NCBI GenBank assembly: GCA_030683705.1
Contig: JAUXPP010000065.1
Coordinates: 1-64,000 of the forward strand
DNA length: 64,000 bases
Reading direction: 5' to 3'
From: Polaromonas sp.
Lineage (GTDB): Bacteria; Pseudomonadota; Gammaproteobacteria; Burkholderiales; Burkholderiaceae_C
Shown: in pieces, positions 43,382 through 52,145 of the stretch
Layout: the number at the start of each line of letters is the position of its first letter
Numbering within the stretch: the stretch's first letter is position 1
Position numbers and translations under genes: made by a program
Notes under the pieces: generated by a model
What the model was told of the DNA's origin: nothing
The model's input: only the letters and a program-made list of their open reading frames with translations
The model's database searches: none

Positions 43382-43771
43382 ATGGCGACCGCGCCCCGCA
43401 AACCCGCAAAAACAAAGGCCGCGCCGCCGCCGAAAAAGCCGCGCACGCCGCGCAGCCACCACTACCACGTCTATGTGATCGAGCTGTCCGACGAAGTCTG
43501 GAACGTCGGCCGCTTCCGCCGCGCCAACCCCGACTGGCAGCTCGGCAAACCCTTTGTGTACGTCGGCATGACCGGGCTGGATCCGGACGTGCGTTTCGAC
43601 AAACACAAGGCCGGCATCCAGGCCAACACCTATGTGCAGAAGTGGGGCCTGCGCCTGCTGCCGCAGCTCTACACCATGTACAACCCCATGCCTTATGAAG
43701 GCGCGCGCGACATGGAAGTCGAGCTGGGCATTGCGCTGCGCGAGCAGGGGTACGGGGTGTGGCAGGCCTGA
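43382..43771 (+). CDS. GIY-YIG-like domain protein
   Basis: A 129-residue protein. A basic, Pro/Lys-rich N-terminal tail (1-25) precedes HVYVIELS...FVYVGMTGLDPDVRFDKHKAG, the two-strand pattern of the GIY-YIG nuclease fold with Tyr, Gly and Arg in place. The usual catalytic Glu may be within DMEVELGIALRE. Nuclease activity is inference only. Confidence 0.65.
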   Translation: MATAPRKPAKTKAAPPPKKPRTPRSHHYHVYVIELSDEVWNVGRFRRANPDWQLGKPFVYVGMTGLDPDVRFDKHKAGIQANTYVQKWGLRLLPQLYTMYNPMPYEGARDMEVELGIALREQGYGVWQA

Positions 43772-43946
43772 GACGGTTCCGGATGCCGGCGCAGCTTGTG
43801 GCTGGCCGCGTAGTGAAAAAGACCGATATGTCTGTATAAACACGCAGTTGCCTTGGACCTGCGCTGGCCTGCCTGTCCCGGGCACCGGCGCTGTGCAGTT
43901 TTCCTGCGGCCTGAGCCGGTCCACCTTCATGCGAAAGAATTGATAC

Positions 43947-44621
43947 ATGCACGTTTTTATCGCGGGCGCAGGCAAACTCGCCACCGAGTTGCTCGACCAG
44001 CTGGCCCAAGGCAGCCCGTTCAATGTCTCGCCGTGGTCTGGTGCGCTCGATGCGGGAGCGCGCGCCATCGTCGTGCATGCAGGCTCGGGGCGCGAGATGG
44101 GTGAGATTGAGCGCTTCTGCCGGAGAACCTCATCCGTGCTTGTCGAGCTGGCCACCGGCTCTTCCATGGAAGGCCAGCAGCCCGGCTTTCCGGTCGTGCT
44201 GTGCCCGAACACCAACATCCTCATGCTCAAGTTCATCTGCATGCTGGAGCGCGCCGGCCCCTTGTTTGCGGGGAGCCGGATCAGCATCACGGAGTCCCAC
44301 CAGGCCTCGAAGGCGTCCGTTCCCGGCAGCGCGGTGGCGATGGCCCATGCACTTGGAGTTGCTGCGTCCGGGGTCAGATCCGTGCGCAGTGCGTCCGAGC
44401 AGGCCACAGAGCTCGGCATCCCGACAGAGCATCTGGCGCGGCACGCGTATCACCGCATCGAGATTCACGAGGGCCCCTGCACCATCGCCATGGAAACCCG
44501 CGTGTACGGTGAGTCCCCCTACGCGAGCGGGCTCCGGCAACTGATCGTTGCCATCCAGCAGAGGCCGTTGCAGACCCGTGTGTATGGCGTCAACGAGTTT
44601 ATCGAGAACGGCTGGGTGTGA
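43947..44621 (+). CDS. DapB-like dihydrodipicolinate reductase-family protein
   Basis: A 224-residue protein with an N-terminal dinucleotide-binding glycine motif (FIAGAGKLATELLDQL) and a C-terminal DapB-like part: SITESHQASKASVPGSAVAMAHALG in place of the classical His-Lys-Asp-Ala-Pro-Ser-Gly-Thr, then YHRIEIHEGPCTIAMETRVY. The substitutions suggest a different substrate, such as another imine or an aspartate-dehydrogenase-like reaction. It is shorter than true DapB (about 270). The stop overlaps the next gene (TGATG), so the two are coupled. Confidence 0.65.
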   Translation: MHVFIAGAGKLATELLDQLAQGSPFNVSPWSGALDAGARAIVVHAGSGREMGEIERFCRRTSSVLVELATGSSMEGQQPGFPVVLCPNTNILMLKFICMLERAGPLFAGSRISITESHQASKASVPGSAVAMAHALGVAASGVRSVRSASEQATELGIPTEHLARHAYHRIEIHEGPCTIAMETRVYGESPYASGLRQLIVAIQQRPLQTRVYGVNEFIENGWV

Positions 44622-45226
44622 TGTTTTCAAGCAGTGACCGGAAGATGCTCCTGGCCGTGAAAGGGGTTGGACCGGCAGTCATCGCGCGGCTGGAGCAGAT
44701 GGGCTACTCGAACCTGAGGGACCTGGCCGCCGCTGACGCGCGGCAGATTGTCGAGGGAGCGGCAGCACTGGCAGGGTCCACCTGCTGGAAGAACAGTCCG
44801 CAGGCCAAAGCGGCGATACAGGCAGCGATTGCCGCAGCGGCCGGTGCCAGCCGGTCGAGGCAGGCCGCCGGGCCAGCCGGAAAGTCTGCGCCATCGCCGC
44901 AGGCCATCCGTGAACTTCAGGCCATCGCCAACCTTGGCCCGAAGTCTGCCGCGGTGCTTGCGGCTGCTGGCGTCCAGTCGTTTGAGCACCTTGCGGCGCT
45001 GGGGTCCGTGGCGGCTTTCTCCATGGCCAGGCGCTCGGGCGCGCGGGTCAGCCTCAATCTTCTGTGGGCGATCGAGGCGGCGCTTTGTGGCGAGTCATGG
45101 CAAACCGTCGCCCGCGAGCACCGAACCAGCCTGCTGCTGGCTCTGGAGTCGCACGAAAACGGCGGCCAGGCCTATGCTCGGGGGCTGCAAGCCGACGGCA
45201 CGCTCAGTCCATCGCAATCGACTTGA
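44621..45226 (+). CDS. Helix-hairpin-helix / TfoX C-terminal domain fusion
   Basis: A 201-residue protein with two DNA-binding-like modules. The N-terminal Cdd1-like HhH (about 8-60, VKGVGPAVIARLEQMGYSNLRDLA) and a linker of about 35 residues precede a TfoX C-terminal-type HhH domain (about 98-175, IANLGPKSAAVLAAAGVQSFEHLAALG). TfoX_C is normally fused to TfoX_N or alone. The start is ATG 44621 (GTG 44618 is an alternative). It is translationally coupled to the DapB-like gene. Its 3' end overlaps the convergent exported-protein gene by 23 bp. Confidence 0.75.
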   Translation: MFSSSDRKMLLAVKGVGPAVIARLEQMGYSNLRDLAAADARQIVEGAAALAGSTCWKNSPQAKAAIQAAIAAAAGASRSRQAAGPAGKSAPSPQAIRELQAIANLGPKSAAVLAAAGVQSFEHLAALGSVAAFSMARRSGARVSLNLLWAIEAALCGESWQTVAREHRTSLLLALESHENGGQAYARGLQADGTLSPSQST

Positions 45227-46064
45227 ACGACGCGCCGGGCAGCTTGTCGGAGCTGGTGTTGCGCAGCTTGCTGACGTCGTTGAGGAGCCGGGCATCGCGC
45301 GGCGTCATGACTGGCCTGGACTCGATATGCGCCTCCAGCACCCCCAGGTTTTTGTACAGGTCGGCCTTGTCGGGCGATACCTTGATCTGGCTGGCTGCAC
45401 CTTGGCCGTAGTTGCGGCTGGCGGAGTCCTTGAGCAGCACGTTGGAGATGCCGACCGAAAAGTTGCCCCAGACGGCGGCCTTGGCCGTGTCCTTGTCCGA
45501 GGCTTTTTCGAGTGCGATTTCCCCGGTGAGCGCTCGCAACTGCTCCAGCTTGGCGCGCCCGGCCGGCGTGGCGCTCATGGCCGCCCAGCCGGGACTGGCG
45601 GGGTCGAAGCTGGCCGTCCAGGTGGAGGTGTCGACATTGGCGAACTGGGTCGCCAGCGGCGTGTCCCTGGTCACGTCCCGCACCGCGTAGGCGATGTCCA
45701 CATACACGAACTCCAGCTCGGCGACCGACAGCTGGCAGCCCTTGAGCGAAACCTCGCGGGTGCCCGGCACGGTGTAGCCCTTGGTGCGTTCGTTGCGCGG
45801 TGGCACGATCTTGAAGTTTTTCGCAGTGAGGTCCTCGGGTTTGCACGCGAAGCGGCAACTGAGCTTGCCATTGGCGTCGGTGTTGCCCGGGCATTCGCCG
45901 CCGGCCGAGGCCGTGTCGCCCAAACGGATATTGAAGCTGCCCACATCGCGAAACGGCCGTGGGGTGTTGGGCATGGCGTGCTGCTTGACCAGCAACTGCA
46001 GGGTCACCTCGGCGAAAACCGGGCTGGCAGAGGCCAGCACAAGACTGATGGCAAGGGTGCGCAT
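45204..46064 (-). CDS. Exported hypothetical protein
   Basis: A 286-residue protein with a clean signal peptide (MRTLAISLVLASASPVFAE). The mature part has cysteines in pairs (GGECPGN, CRFACKPED, KGCQLS), probably disulfide-bonded, and no motif I know. It follows the membrane protein at 46066 by one base between stop and start, so they form a two-gene operon. Confidence 0.72.
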   Translation of the reverse strand: MRTLAISLVLASASPVFAEVTLQLLVKQHAMPNTPRPFRDVGSFNIRLGDTASAGGECPGNTDANGKLSCRFACKPEDLTAKNFKIVPPRNERTKGYTVPGTREVSLKGCQLSVAELEFVYVDIAYAVRDVTRDTPLATQFANVDTSTWTASFDPASPGWAAMSATPAGRAKLEQLRALTGEIALEKASDKDTAKAAVWGNFSVGISNVLLKDSASRNYGQGAASQIKVSPDKADLYKNLGVLEAHIESRPVMTPRDARLLNDVSKLRNTSSDKLPGASFKSIAMD

Positions 46065-46065
46065 G

Positions 46066-46725
46066 TCAATCTCCTTTCTTGCTCCATCCCGTCAGAACCA
46101 GCACGGCGCTGCCTGCGACGAGAAGCAGCAGCGCCGATGCGAGGATCTTGCCCAGCGGGCTTGCACGCACGGGCCAGTTGAAAAGCGTCGCATTCTCGAC
46201 CCGGCACACGCCGCCCTTCAGGCCGGTTTCGTACACCACAAACACGCCGAGGTCGTCCAGCGTTCCGGGCTTGGCCAGCCGGATGTGGAAGCGGTAAAGA
46301 AAGGACTCGCTCAGGTCCCGCAGGGTGAAGTTGATTTTGGGCTCGCCGCCGTCGGTGTAGACCGTTCCTTCGCAGAGTGCGCCCGGGCAGGTCTCGCCGG
46401 CCATCGGGTGCAGGCCGAGGTTGGCGTCCTTGTTGGCGCCCGTGAGGTCTGCGGAACTGAGGAACTTGACATTGAGCAGCAGGGGCTTGTTGGCGCTGAA
46501 GCTCAGCGGCAATGCCGAGGGGGCCTGTCCCCGCATGTAGCCGGTCACCATCAGCTTGATCGGGCTGAGTTGCTCTTTCTCGATGACGATCAGGCAGCGT
46601 TCCAGCCAGCCGGACATCAGTGACTTGAGGGTCGATTCGCTGAAGGTCACCAGCGGCACGAGCAGGGCCAGGACCACGGCCGCCGCGGCGGGGCGAAACT
46701 TCCGGAGCGCTTCCTGGATGGGCAT
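46066..46725 (-). CDS. Bitopic membrane hypothetical protein
   Basis: A 219-residue protein with a hydrophobic N-terminal segment (about 12-27) and a C-terminal membrane helix (about 194-212) around a soluble, probably periplasmic, beta-rich domain with Cys113/Cys118. I start it at ATG 46725, preceded by GGGAAG; a longer frame upstream has no family character. It is first in an operon with the exported protein at 45204. Function unknown. Confidence 0.7.
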   Translation of the reverse strand: MPIQEALRKFRPAAAAVVLALLVPLVTFSESTLKSLMSGWLERCLIVIEKEQLSPIKLMVTGYMRGQAPSALPLSFSANKPLLLNVKFLSSADLTGANKDANLGLHPMAGETCPGALCEGTVYTDGGEPKINFTLRDLSESFLYRFHIRLAKPGTLDDLGVFVVYETGLKGGVCRVENATLFNWPVRASPLGKILASALLLLVAGSAVLVLTGWSKKGD

Positions 46726-46962
46726 GCGGGAACTTCCCTGAAACAGCGCGCGGCCGGGCTGGGCCATGACCGCACAGAAAGGCAGTTTCCGGCGCTCGCC
46801 CCCCGCTGTCATCCTGCATTTGGAGGAGAACAAAAAGCCTACAGACAGGCGCGATAGCCCGTGTCCCACACGCAGCCCGTTCGCGCGCCTACGGCCCGCG
46901 CGTGCGCAGGCCTTAAGGTCGACAGTCGGGTTTGTTTCCCGGACTTTTGCAAAGCGAGCATC

Positions 46963-47271
46963 ATGGATATTTCCACCCAGGGCGAAAAAAGGGCTTTTTT
47001 GCATGACCAGCGGGCGGCGCAGCGTTTCGGCCTGGCCCTGCGCCTGACCGTCGACGGCGACGAGGGCGCGACGCATGACCTGAGCGCCACCGGCCTGTAT
47101 TTCGCCTCCGACACCCCTTATGCGCCGGGCCAGACCCTGGCGATGGTGCTTGATCTGCCGGACGGCACCGGCACCCGCCAACTGAACTGCGAGGCCGAGG
47201 TGGTGCGGGTGACGCCCGTCGAGCAGGGCTTCAACGTCGCGGTGCGCCTGCTGACGCCGCTGTTTCCCTGA
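46963..47271 (+). CDS. PilZ-domain c-di-GMP-binding protein
   Basis: A 102-residue stand-alone PilZ domain. The RxxxR motif is RAAQR (17-21) and the D/NxSxxG motif is DLSATG (39-44), so c-di-GMP binding is expected. The start at 46963 is the first that gives a normal PilZ length. The 237 bp upstream, back to the divergent membrane-protein gene, hold no other gene I can support. Confidence 0.85.
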   Translation: MDISTQGEKRAFLHDQRAAQRFGLALRLTVDGDEGATHDLSATGLYFASDTPYAPGQTLAMVLDLPDGTGTRQLNCEAEVVRVTPVEQGFNVAVRLLTPLFP

Positions 47272-47365
47272 ACGGCCCCGGCGCGGCGAGCGCTGTCACC
47301 GCGGTTGCACGCCGGCGGGAAGCCTAGGCATAAACTGGGAACCATCAACCCAGGAGACTTTTCCC

Positions 47366-48010
47366 ATGCTGACCCTTTGCGGCTCCCCGATTTCCAACTA
47401 CTACAACAAGGTCAAGCTCGCGCTGCTTGAAAAAGGCGTGCCTTTCACCGAAGAGCTGGCGGCCACCCACAGCACGGACGAGGCCATCCTCAGCGCCTCT
47501 CCGCTGGGCAAGATCCCGTTTATCCGCACCGAGCGCGGCGGCCTGTGCGAGAGCCAGGCCATCCTCGACTACATCGAGGCGACCGTGCCCCAGCCCGCGC
47601 TGATGCCCGCCGACCCCTTCGAGGCGGCCAAGGTGCGCGAACTCACCACCTTCATCGACTGGCACCTGGAGATCGTCGCGCGCCAGTTGTACGCCTCGAC
47701 CTTCTTCGGCGCAGCGCCGCTCAGCGAAGGCAACCTGGCGCGCATCCGCAAGCAGCTCGAGACCAACATCGCGGCCTTCAGGAAGCTGGCGAAGTTCTCC
47801 CCCTACGTCGCCGGCGACAGCCTGACGCAAGCCGACTGCGCCGCCTTTGCCAACCTGCCGCTGGTCGGCATGGCCAGCAAGGCGGCCTTCGGCGAGGACC
47901 TGCTGCTGGCAGGCGGCGTGGACTACAAGCCTTACGTCAAGTTCATCGGCGAGCGAGCCTCGGCGCAGAAGGTCGTGGCCGACCGCAAGGCCGCACAAGC
48001 CAAAACTTGA
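47366..48010 (+). CDS. Glutathione S-transferase family protein
   Basis: A 214-residue GST with the N-terminal thioredoxin-like domain (LTLCGSPISNYYNKVKLALLEKG; glutathione-site motif LGKIPFI and ESQAILDYIE) and an all-helical C-terminal domain. AGGAGA precedes the ATG. It could conjugate or detoxify electrophiles; class and substrate are not apparent. It stands alone. Confidence 0.88.
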   Translation: MLTLCGSPISNYYNKVKLALLEKGVPFTEELAATHSTDEAILSASPLGKIPFIRTERGGLCESQAILDYIEATVPQPALMPADPFEAAKVRELTTFIDWHLEIVARQLYASTFFGAAPLSEGNLARIRKQLETNIAAFRKLAKFSPYVAGDSLTQADCAAFANLPLVGMASKAAFGEDLLLAGGVDYKPYVKFIGERASAQKVVADRKAAQAKT

Positions 48011-48169
48011 GTCCGGCCTGCCGGGCTTTCGGCGCCAAAAAATCACAACTTTTTCTCCTGCGAATGGGGGATGCGCGGCAGCGGCGGCGCGTTTGTAATT
48101 TGCAGCGGAGGAAGGTGATTTTCGCCCGGGTGTGGACTTGTTGCTGCCACAGCGGACGCGTGATCACCG

Positions 48170-49108
48170 ATGGGTATGGACAAGATCACTGTGCAGTGCG
48201 GAGCATCCGGCGGCCCTGGACGTGGCGCGAGGCTGCTGGTTTTCGGGGCCTTGTCGCTGCTGCTGCTGGCTGGGTGCTCCAGCTTGCGCCACGGCGGCGC
48301 GCCGGACCCGGCGTTCAGCGTCGAGACCGATCTGGCGGCCATGCGCCAGGCCTTGGGGACCACCGGTTCGGTCACCGGTTATTACGCGGGCGCGGCCACC
48401 GAGGAGCGGCGCAATGCCTTCGTCGATTCCCGCGTCGCGCTGGCCAACCTGGCCTACATCCAGTTCATCAGCGAGCTGACGGCCGACAAACAACACCTGG
48501 ACGCCGCATCCGACATGCTGATCCTCGGCCTCAACCTGCTGGGCACGGCCGCCAACGGCGTGCGTGCACAGGCCAACCTGGCGGCGACGGCAGCGGGGGT
48601 GGGCGGCGGCAAGGCGATTGTGGACAAGAGTTATTACTACCAGAAGACGACCTCGGCGCTGGTGACCAGCATGAACGCATCGCGCAAGGAGGTGCTGCTG
48701 CGCATCCTGGAGGGTGTGAAGAAACCGCTGGCGCAGTACAGCTTCAGCCAGGCGCTGGCCGATACCCATGACTATTACGCCGCCGGCACCCTGACGTCGG
48801 CGGTTGCCGCGGTGCAGGCCGGCGCAGCCGCGCGTGAAGCGAAAGCCGACCAGGCGCTGGCGGTGCTCGGTGAGGCCCGGGTGCTCACGGACGCCCAAAT
48901 CGACAACCGTGTGGTGGTGGTCAACGCCATCCTGGCGGCCACCCAGAAGGACGACCTGCCCAAAATGAAGAACCTGCTCAAGCTGCTCGGGCTGGAGTCG
49001 CTGCCGCAAAACACGGTGGAGGAGGCGAAGTCCTCGCTGCTGGGCAACTACCGGCGCGTGCTGCGCGACAAGCCGGACCTTCCCGCCACCATCAAGGACA
49101 AGCTTTAA
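48170..49108 (+). CDS. Lipoprotein of unknown function
   Basis: A 312-residue protein with a lipobox (LLLLAGCSS, Cys36) after a hydrophobic leader. The mature part is long, Ala-rich and helical, with no known domain. An in-frame ATG at 48176 is an alternative start. It is followed at 14 bp by a 97-residue protein and then a GH19 muramidase-like gene, so the three probably form one envelope-related cassette. Confidence 0.72.
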   Translation: MGMDKITVQCGASGGPGRGARLLVFGALSLLLLAGCSSLRHGGAPDPAFSVETDLAAMRQALGTTGSVTGYYAGAATEERRNAFVDSRVALANLAYIQFISELTADKQHLDAASDMLILGLNLLGTAANGVRAQANLAATAAGVGGGKAIVDKSYYYQKTTSALVTSMNASRKEVLLRILEGVKKPLAQYSFSQALADTHDYYAAGTLTSAVAAVQAGAAAREAKADQALAVLGEARVLTDAQIDNRVVVVNAILAATQKDDLPKMKNLLKLLGLESLPQNTVEEAKSSLLGNYRRVLRDKPDLPATIKDKL

Positions 49109-49122
49109 CGAAGGAGAGCAGC

Positions 49123-49416
49123 ATGGGCAGCTATTACATGACCATGAGCGGGGCGCACACCCTTGCGAAGTTGCAGCAGGCGATACGCGGTGAAGAAGCG
49201 CTGGCCTCGCAGTTTGTCAAAAGCCAGCTGTCGGCGGTCGATGGCAGCATCACCAACCTCGTGACTTTCCAGGAAGTCAATGCGATCCCGCCGGCGCTCA
49301 AGCTGCTCCCGCACGGCAGCGCGGCCCCCGCAGGCAGCACACTCGCCTGGTCCGGCGTGATGCTGGTGGGTGGTTCCAACGCGGTGGTGGATGCCTACCG
49401 CACATCGGGCGGCTGA
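49123..49416 (+). CDS. Small hypothetical protein in a lipoprotein-GH19 cassette
   Basis: A 97-residue protein with strong AAGGAGA before the ATG. It has no signal peptide, and a possible buried glycine-rich strand near the end (GVMLVGGSNAVVDAY). It lies between the lipoprotein and the GH19 gene. Function unknown. Confidence 0.65.
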   Translation: MGSYYMTMSGAHTLAKLQQAIRGEEALASQFVKSQLSAVDGSITNLVTFQEVNAIPPALKLLPHGSAAPAGSTLAWSGVMLVGGSNAVVDAYRTSGG

Positions 49417-49449
49417 TTTTTTATTGCCTCGCGTCGCGGGAGACGGGCC

Positions 49450-50049
49450 ATGTTTTTCGATCATCAGGCGTTTGTGGCTGGGTACGAAAACCGGTTTTCG
49501 CGGCTGACGGCCTCGCAGTACCAGGGGCTGGACCAGTTGCTGGCCTTCATCGAACTGGACCCCGAGATCCAGGACTTGCGCTGGGTGGCCTACATGCTGG
49601 CGACGGTCAAGCATGAATGCGCCAACACCTTCCTGCCCATCACCGAATACGGCGCGAACTCGTATTTCGCCAAGTACGAGCGGCCGTCGGCGATCAGTGT
49701 CCGGCTGGGCAACACCGAAGCCGGCGATGGCCTGCGTTTCAAGGGGCGCGGTTATGTGCAGATCACCGGCCGCGCCAACTACGCACGGCTCGGCCATGCG
49801 CTGGGCCTGGGCGATGCTTTCATCACCCAGCCGGCGCTGGTGCTCGAGCCGGTCAGTGCCTACCGCATCATGTCGCTGGGCATGCGCGCCGGGCTGTTTA
49901 CCGGCAAAAAGCTGGCGAGCTTCATCACGCCCGCCGGGTGTGACTATGTGGCGGCCCGCCGCATCATCAACGGGCAGGACAAGGCCCGGGAAATCGCCGA
50001 CATGGCCGACAGGATCGAGGCTGCGCTGACGGTGGCCCTGCTCGATTGA
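49450..50049 (+). CDS. GH19-family chitinase/endolysin-like protein
   Basis: A 199-residue glycoside hydrolase family 19 protein. Candidate catalytic Glu56 is in ATVKHEC and Glu66 in PITEYG; then FKGRGYVQITGRANYARLG, the substrate-groove strand of GH19 endolysins. No signal peptide is seen. It could act on peptidoglycan, as phage-type GH19 lysins do, after a dedicated export route or lysis. No holin or spanin genes adjoin it. Confidence 0.83.
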   Translation: MFFDHQAFVAGYENRFSRLTASQYQGLDQLLAFIELDPEIQDLRWVAYMLATVKHECANTFLPITEYGANSYFAKYERPSAISVRLGNTEAGDGLRFKGRGYVQITGRANYARLGHALGLGDAFITQPALVLEPVSAYRIMSLGMRAGLFTGKKLASFITPAGCDYVAARRIINGQDKAREIADMADRIEAALTVALLD

Positions 50050-50203
50050 GGCCTGCGGCTGCCGCCTGTCGGCTCCGCGCGACGCCTGGCTAAAACTTTC
50101 GTTCTGGCGGCAGCGGCGCGCGATGGGTGCTGCCTGCGTGTGGGAAGATTCGCGGATTGCTGCAGGCATTCCTGCCCCCCTCATCCCGCATGGAGCGCTG
50201 TCC

Positions 50204-50683
50204 GTGAAGAAGTTTTTCCTCGCCTGCCTGCTGTTGGCGGGCGCTGCCCTGGCGCAGCCCCTCTGGTTCACGGTGCTCGGTGACCCTGCCAACCCGGCTG
50301 TGGACACCATCGAGGTCGATCCCTCGCCCGTGAGCGTCACGCCGGACGCGCAGACCATGCGCGTGCGGGTGAGCCGCGCCCAGCTCCGCAAGAACTGGGA
50401 GGGTGTGCCTTACCGCTCCTATGAATCGGAGGTGGTGTTCGATTGCACCAGCCGCAAGGCCAGATATACCTCCATGGTGTTTTACATGCAGCCCTTGTGG
50501 CAGGGCCCGTCACACAACACCTCGACCTACACCCGCGACAATCCGCGCTGGATGGAGTTTCGCGACGTCAGGCCCAACCCGAACCGGCAGATCATCCGGG
50601 CCGCCTGCGAGAGCGGTCGGGTGAAAACCAGCGATGTTCCCGGAAGTTTGTATCCCCTGGAAGACTACATCCAGTCGCTATAA
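50204..50683 (+). CDS. Exported protein resembling surface-adhesin E family
   Basis: A 159-residue protein with a signal peptide (MKKFFLACLLLAGAALA, starting at GTG 50204 after GGAG). The mature part has VVFDCTSRKARYTSMVFY and a second Cys in RAACESGRV, a two-cysteine pattern like surface-adhesin E proteins. That assignment is tentative. Its TAA stop is formed by the first bases of a short dispersed repeat. Confidence 0.65.
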   Translation: MKKFFLACLLLAGAALAQPLWFTVLGDPANPAVDTIEVDPSPVSVTPDAQTMRVRVSRAQLRKNWEGVPYRSYESEVVFDCTSRKARYTSMVFYMQPLWQGPSHNTSTYTRDNPRWMEFRDVRPNPNRQIIRAACESGRVKTSDVPGSLYPLEDYIQSL

Positions 50684-50733
50684 AAACGATAGCTGGCTGC
50701 GCTGGCCCTGCATGGGCTGAAGGCCGTTTAATT
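50677..50733. repeat. Short dispersed repeat bridging two stop codons
   Basis: GCTATAAAAACGATAGCTGG ... GGGCTGAAGGCCGTTTAATTG is a family copy. Its left end supplies the TAA (50681-50683) of the exported-protein gene, and its right end the TAA of msrA on the other strand (50728-50730). Confidence 0.75.
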
Positions 50734-51441
50734 GTCAAGGGCGGAGGCCACCAGCGCCGGCGTCTCGCGGTACAGCGCCGGCAACACGGTTTTCAGGCTG
50801 GCGATTTTGGGCAGGTCGAAACGCCGGATGTAGGGCGAATTCGGGTGGCGCGTGGCGTAGTCCTGGTGATACGCCTCGGCCGGGTAAAACGCGGTGAGCG
50901 GCGTCAGCTGGGTGACGATCTTGCGGGGATACACCTGCGCCGCATCGAGTTGCGCGATGTAGCGCTCGGCCACCTGTTTCTGGCTGTCCGTGCGGTAGAA
51001 AATCGCCGAGCGGTACTGGGTGCCGGTGTCCGGCCCCTGGCGGTTCAGTTGCGTCGGGTCGTGCGCGACCGAAAAATAAATCTGCAGCAACTGGCCGTAG
51101 GACACCTGTTTCGGGTCGTAGCTGACCTCTACCGCCTCGGCGTGACCGGTGCGGCCCGTGCCTATGCTGCTGTAAGTGGCGGTTTCGCGGGCGCCGCCGG
51201 AATAACCCGACACCGCGTTCAGCACGCCCCGGGTGTGCTGGAAAACCGCCTGCACGCCCCAGAAGCAACCGCCGGCAAACACGGCCGTCTCAAGCGCGGC
51301 AGGGCTGCTGGCGGGCGCCCAGGCTGGCGGCGGCAGCACCACGGCTTTTTCGGTGGCGGCGCTGGGGCCCAGCAGTCCCCAGCCCAGCAGGCCGGCCGCA
51401 GCCACCGATGCCAGCAGATTGAAGCTGAAGGGGCTGCGCAT
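50728..51441 (-). CDS. msrA: Peptide methionine sulfoxide reductase A, exported
   Basis: A 237-residue MsrA with catalytic Cys59 in FAGGCFWG and the typical downstream YSGG, GHAEAVEVSYDP and GTQYRSAIFY. An N-terminal hydrophobic leader (about 7-28) suggests periplasmic location. It follows msrB with a TGATG overlap, so the two act together in repairing oxidised methionines (S- and R-forms) of envelope proteins. Confidence 0.93.
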   Translation of the reverse strand: MRSPFSFNLLASVAAAGLLGWGLLGPSAATEKAVVLPPPAWAPASSPAALETAVFAGGCFWGVQAVFQHTRGVLNAVSGYSGGARETATYSSIGTGRTGHAEAVEVSYDPKQVSYGQLLQIYFSVAHDPTQLNRQGPDTGTQYRSAIFYRTDSQKQVAERYIAQLDAAQVYPRKIVTQLTPLTAFYPAEAYHQDYATRHPNSPYIRRFDLPKIASLKTVLPALYRETPALVASALDN

Positions 51442-51941
51442 CAGGCCGCCGCAAAACTCAGGGCGACGCCGTTCATGCAGTAACGCAGGCCGGTCGGGCG
51501 CGGGCCGTCGTTGAACACATGGCCCAGGTGCCCGCCGCAGCGGCGGCACAGGACCTCGGTGCGTTTCATGAACAGCGTGCGGTCCACCTCCTCGACGACG
51601 GCCTGGTCCAGCGGCTTCCAGAAGCTGGGCCAGCCGGTGCGGCTGTCGTACTTGGTGCTGGAGGCAAACAGCGGCAGGGCGCAACCGGCGCAACGGTAGG
51701 TGCCGGCGCGTTTTTCCTGGTTGAGCGGGCTGCTGTGGGGCCGCTCGGTGCCGGCCTTGCGCAGCACCGCGTACTGGTCTGGCCGGAGCAGGGCTTTCCA
51801 CTCGACGTCGGTTTTGCTGACTTCATAGGCACGGGCGGGCGCCGCGGCTTCAGCCGGGCCGCTGGTGAACAGGGCGCGCGCGCCGGCCAGCCAGGCCGAC
51901 AAGGCGCCCAGGCCCAGCAGGGTGTTTCTTCGGCTTTTCAT
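51441..51941 (-). CDS. msrB: Peptide methionine sulfoxide reductase B, exported
   Basis: A 166-residue MsrB with catalytic Cys155 in RYCMNG and the zinc cysteines 84/87 and 132/135. The N-terminus (MKSRRNTLLGLGALSAWLAG) has a double arginine before the hydrophobic core, suggesting Tat export. It is the first gene of msrB-msrA. Confidence 0.93.
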   Translation of the reverse strand: MKSRRNTLLGLGALSAWLAGARALFTSGPAEAAAPARAYEVSKTDVEWKALLRPDQYAVLRKAGTERPHSSPLNQEKRAGTYRCAGCALPLFASSTKYDSRTGWPSFWKPLDQAVVEEVDRTLFMKRTEVLCRRCGGHLGHVFNDGPRPTGLRYCMNGVALSFAAA

Positions 51942-52145
51942 GGTGTGTCCTGGAGGCTGGCCATCCGGCCGATGCGGGTTGGAGTCGCCGGGGCGGTCGC
52001 GGTTCCGGATATTTCCGGGCCGGCGGCAGATTTTCTGCCGGACGGCGCATCCGGCCGGAAGCCCGGCAGGGCCGGTGCGGGGCCGGGCGATATGATCTGC
52101 CGCAGGGGACGCAGGGCCCCATCACAACAACATCAGGAGGAAACC

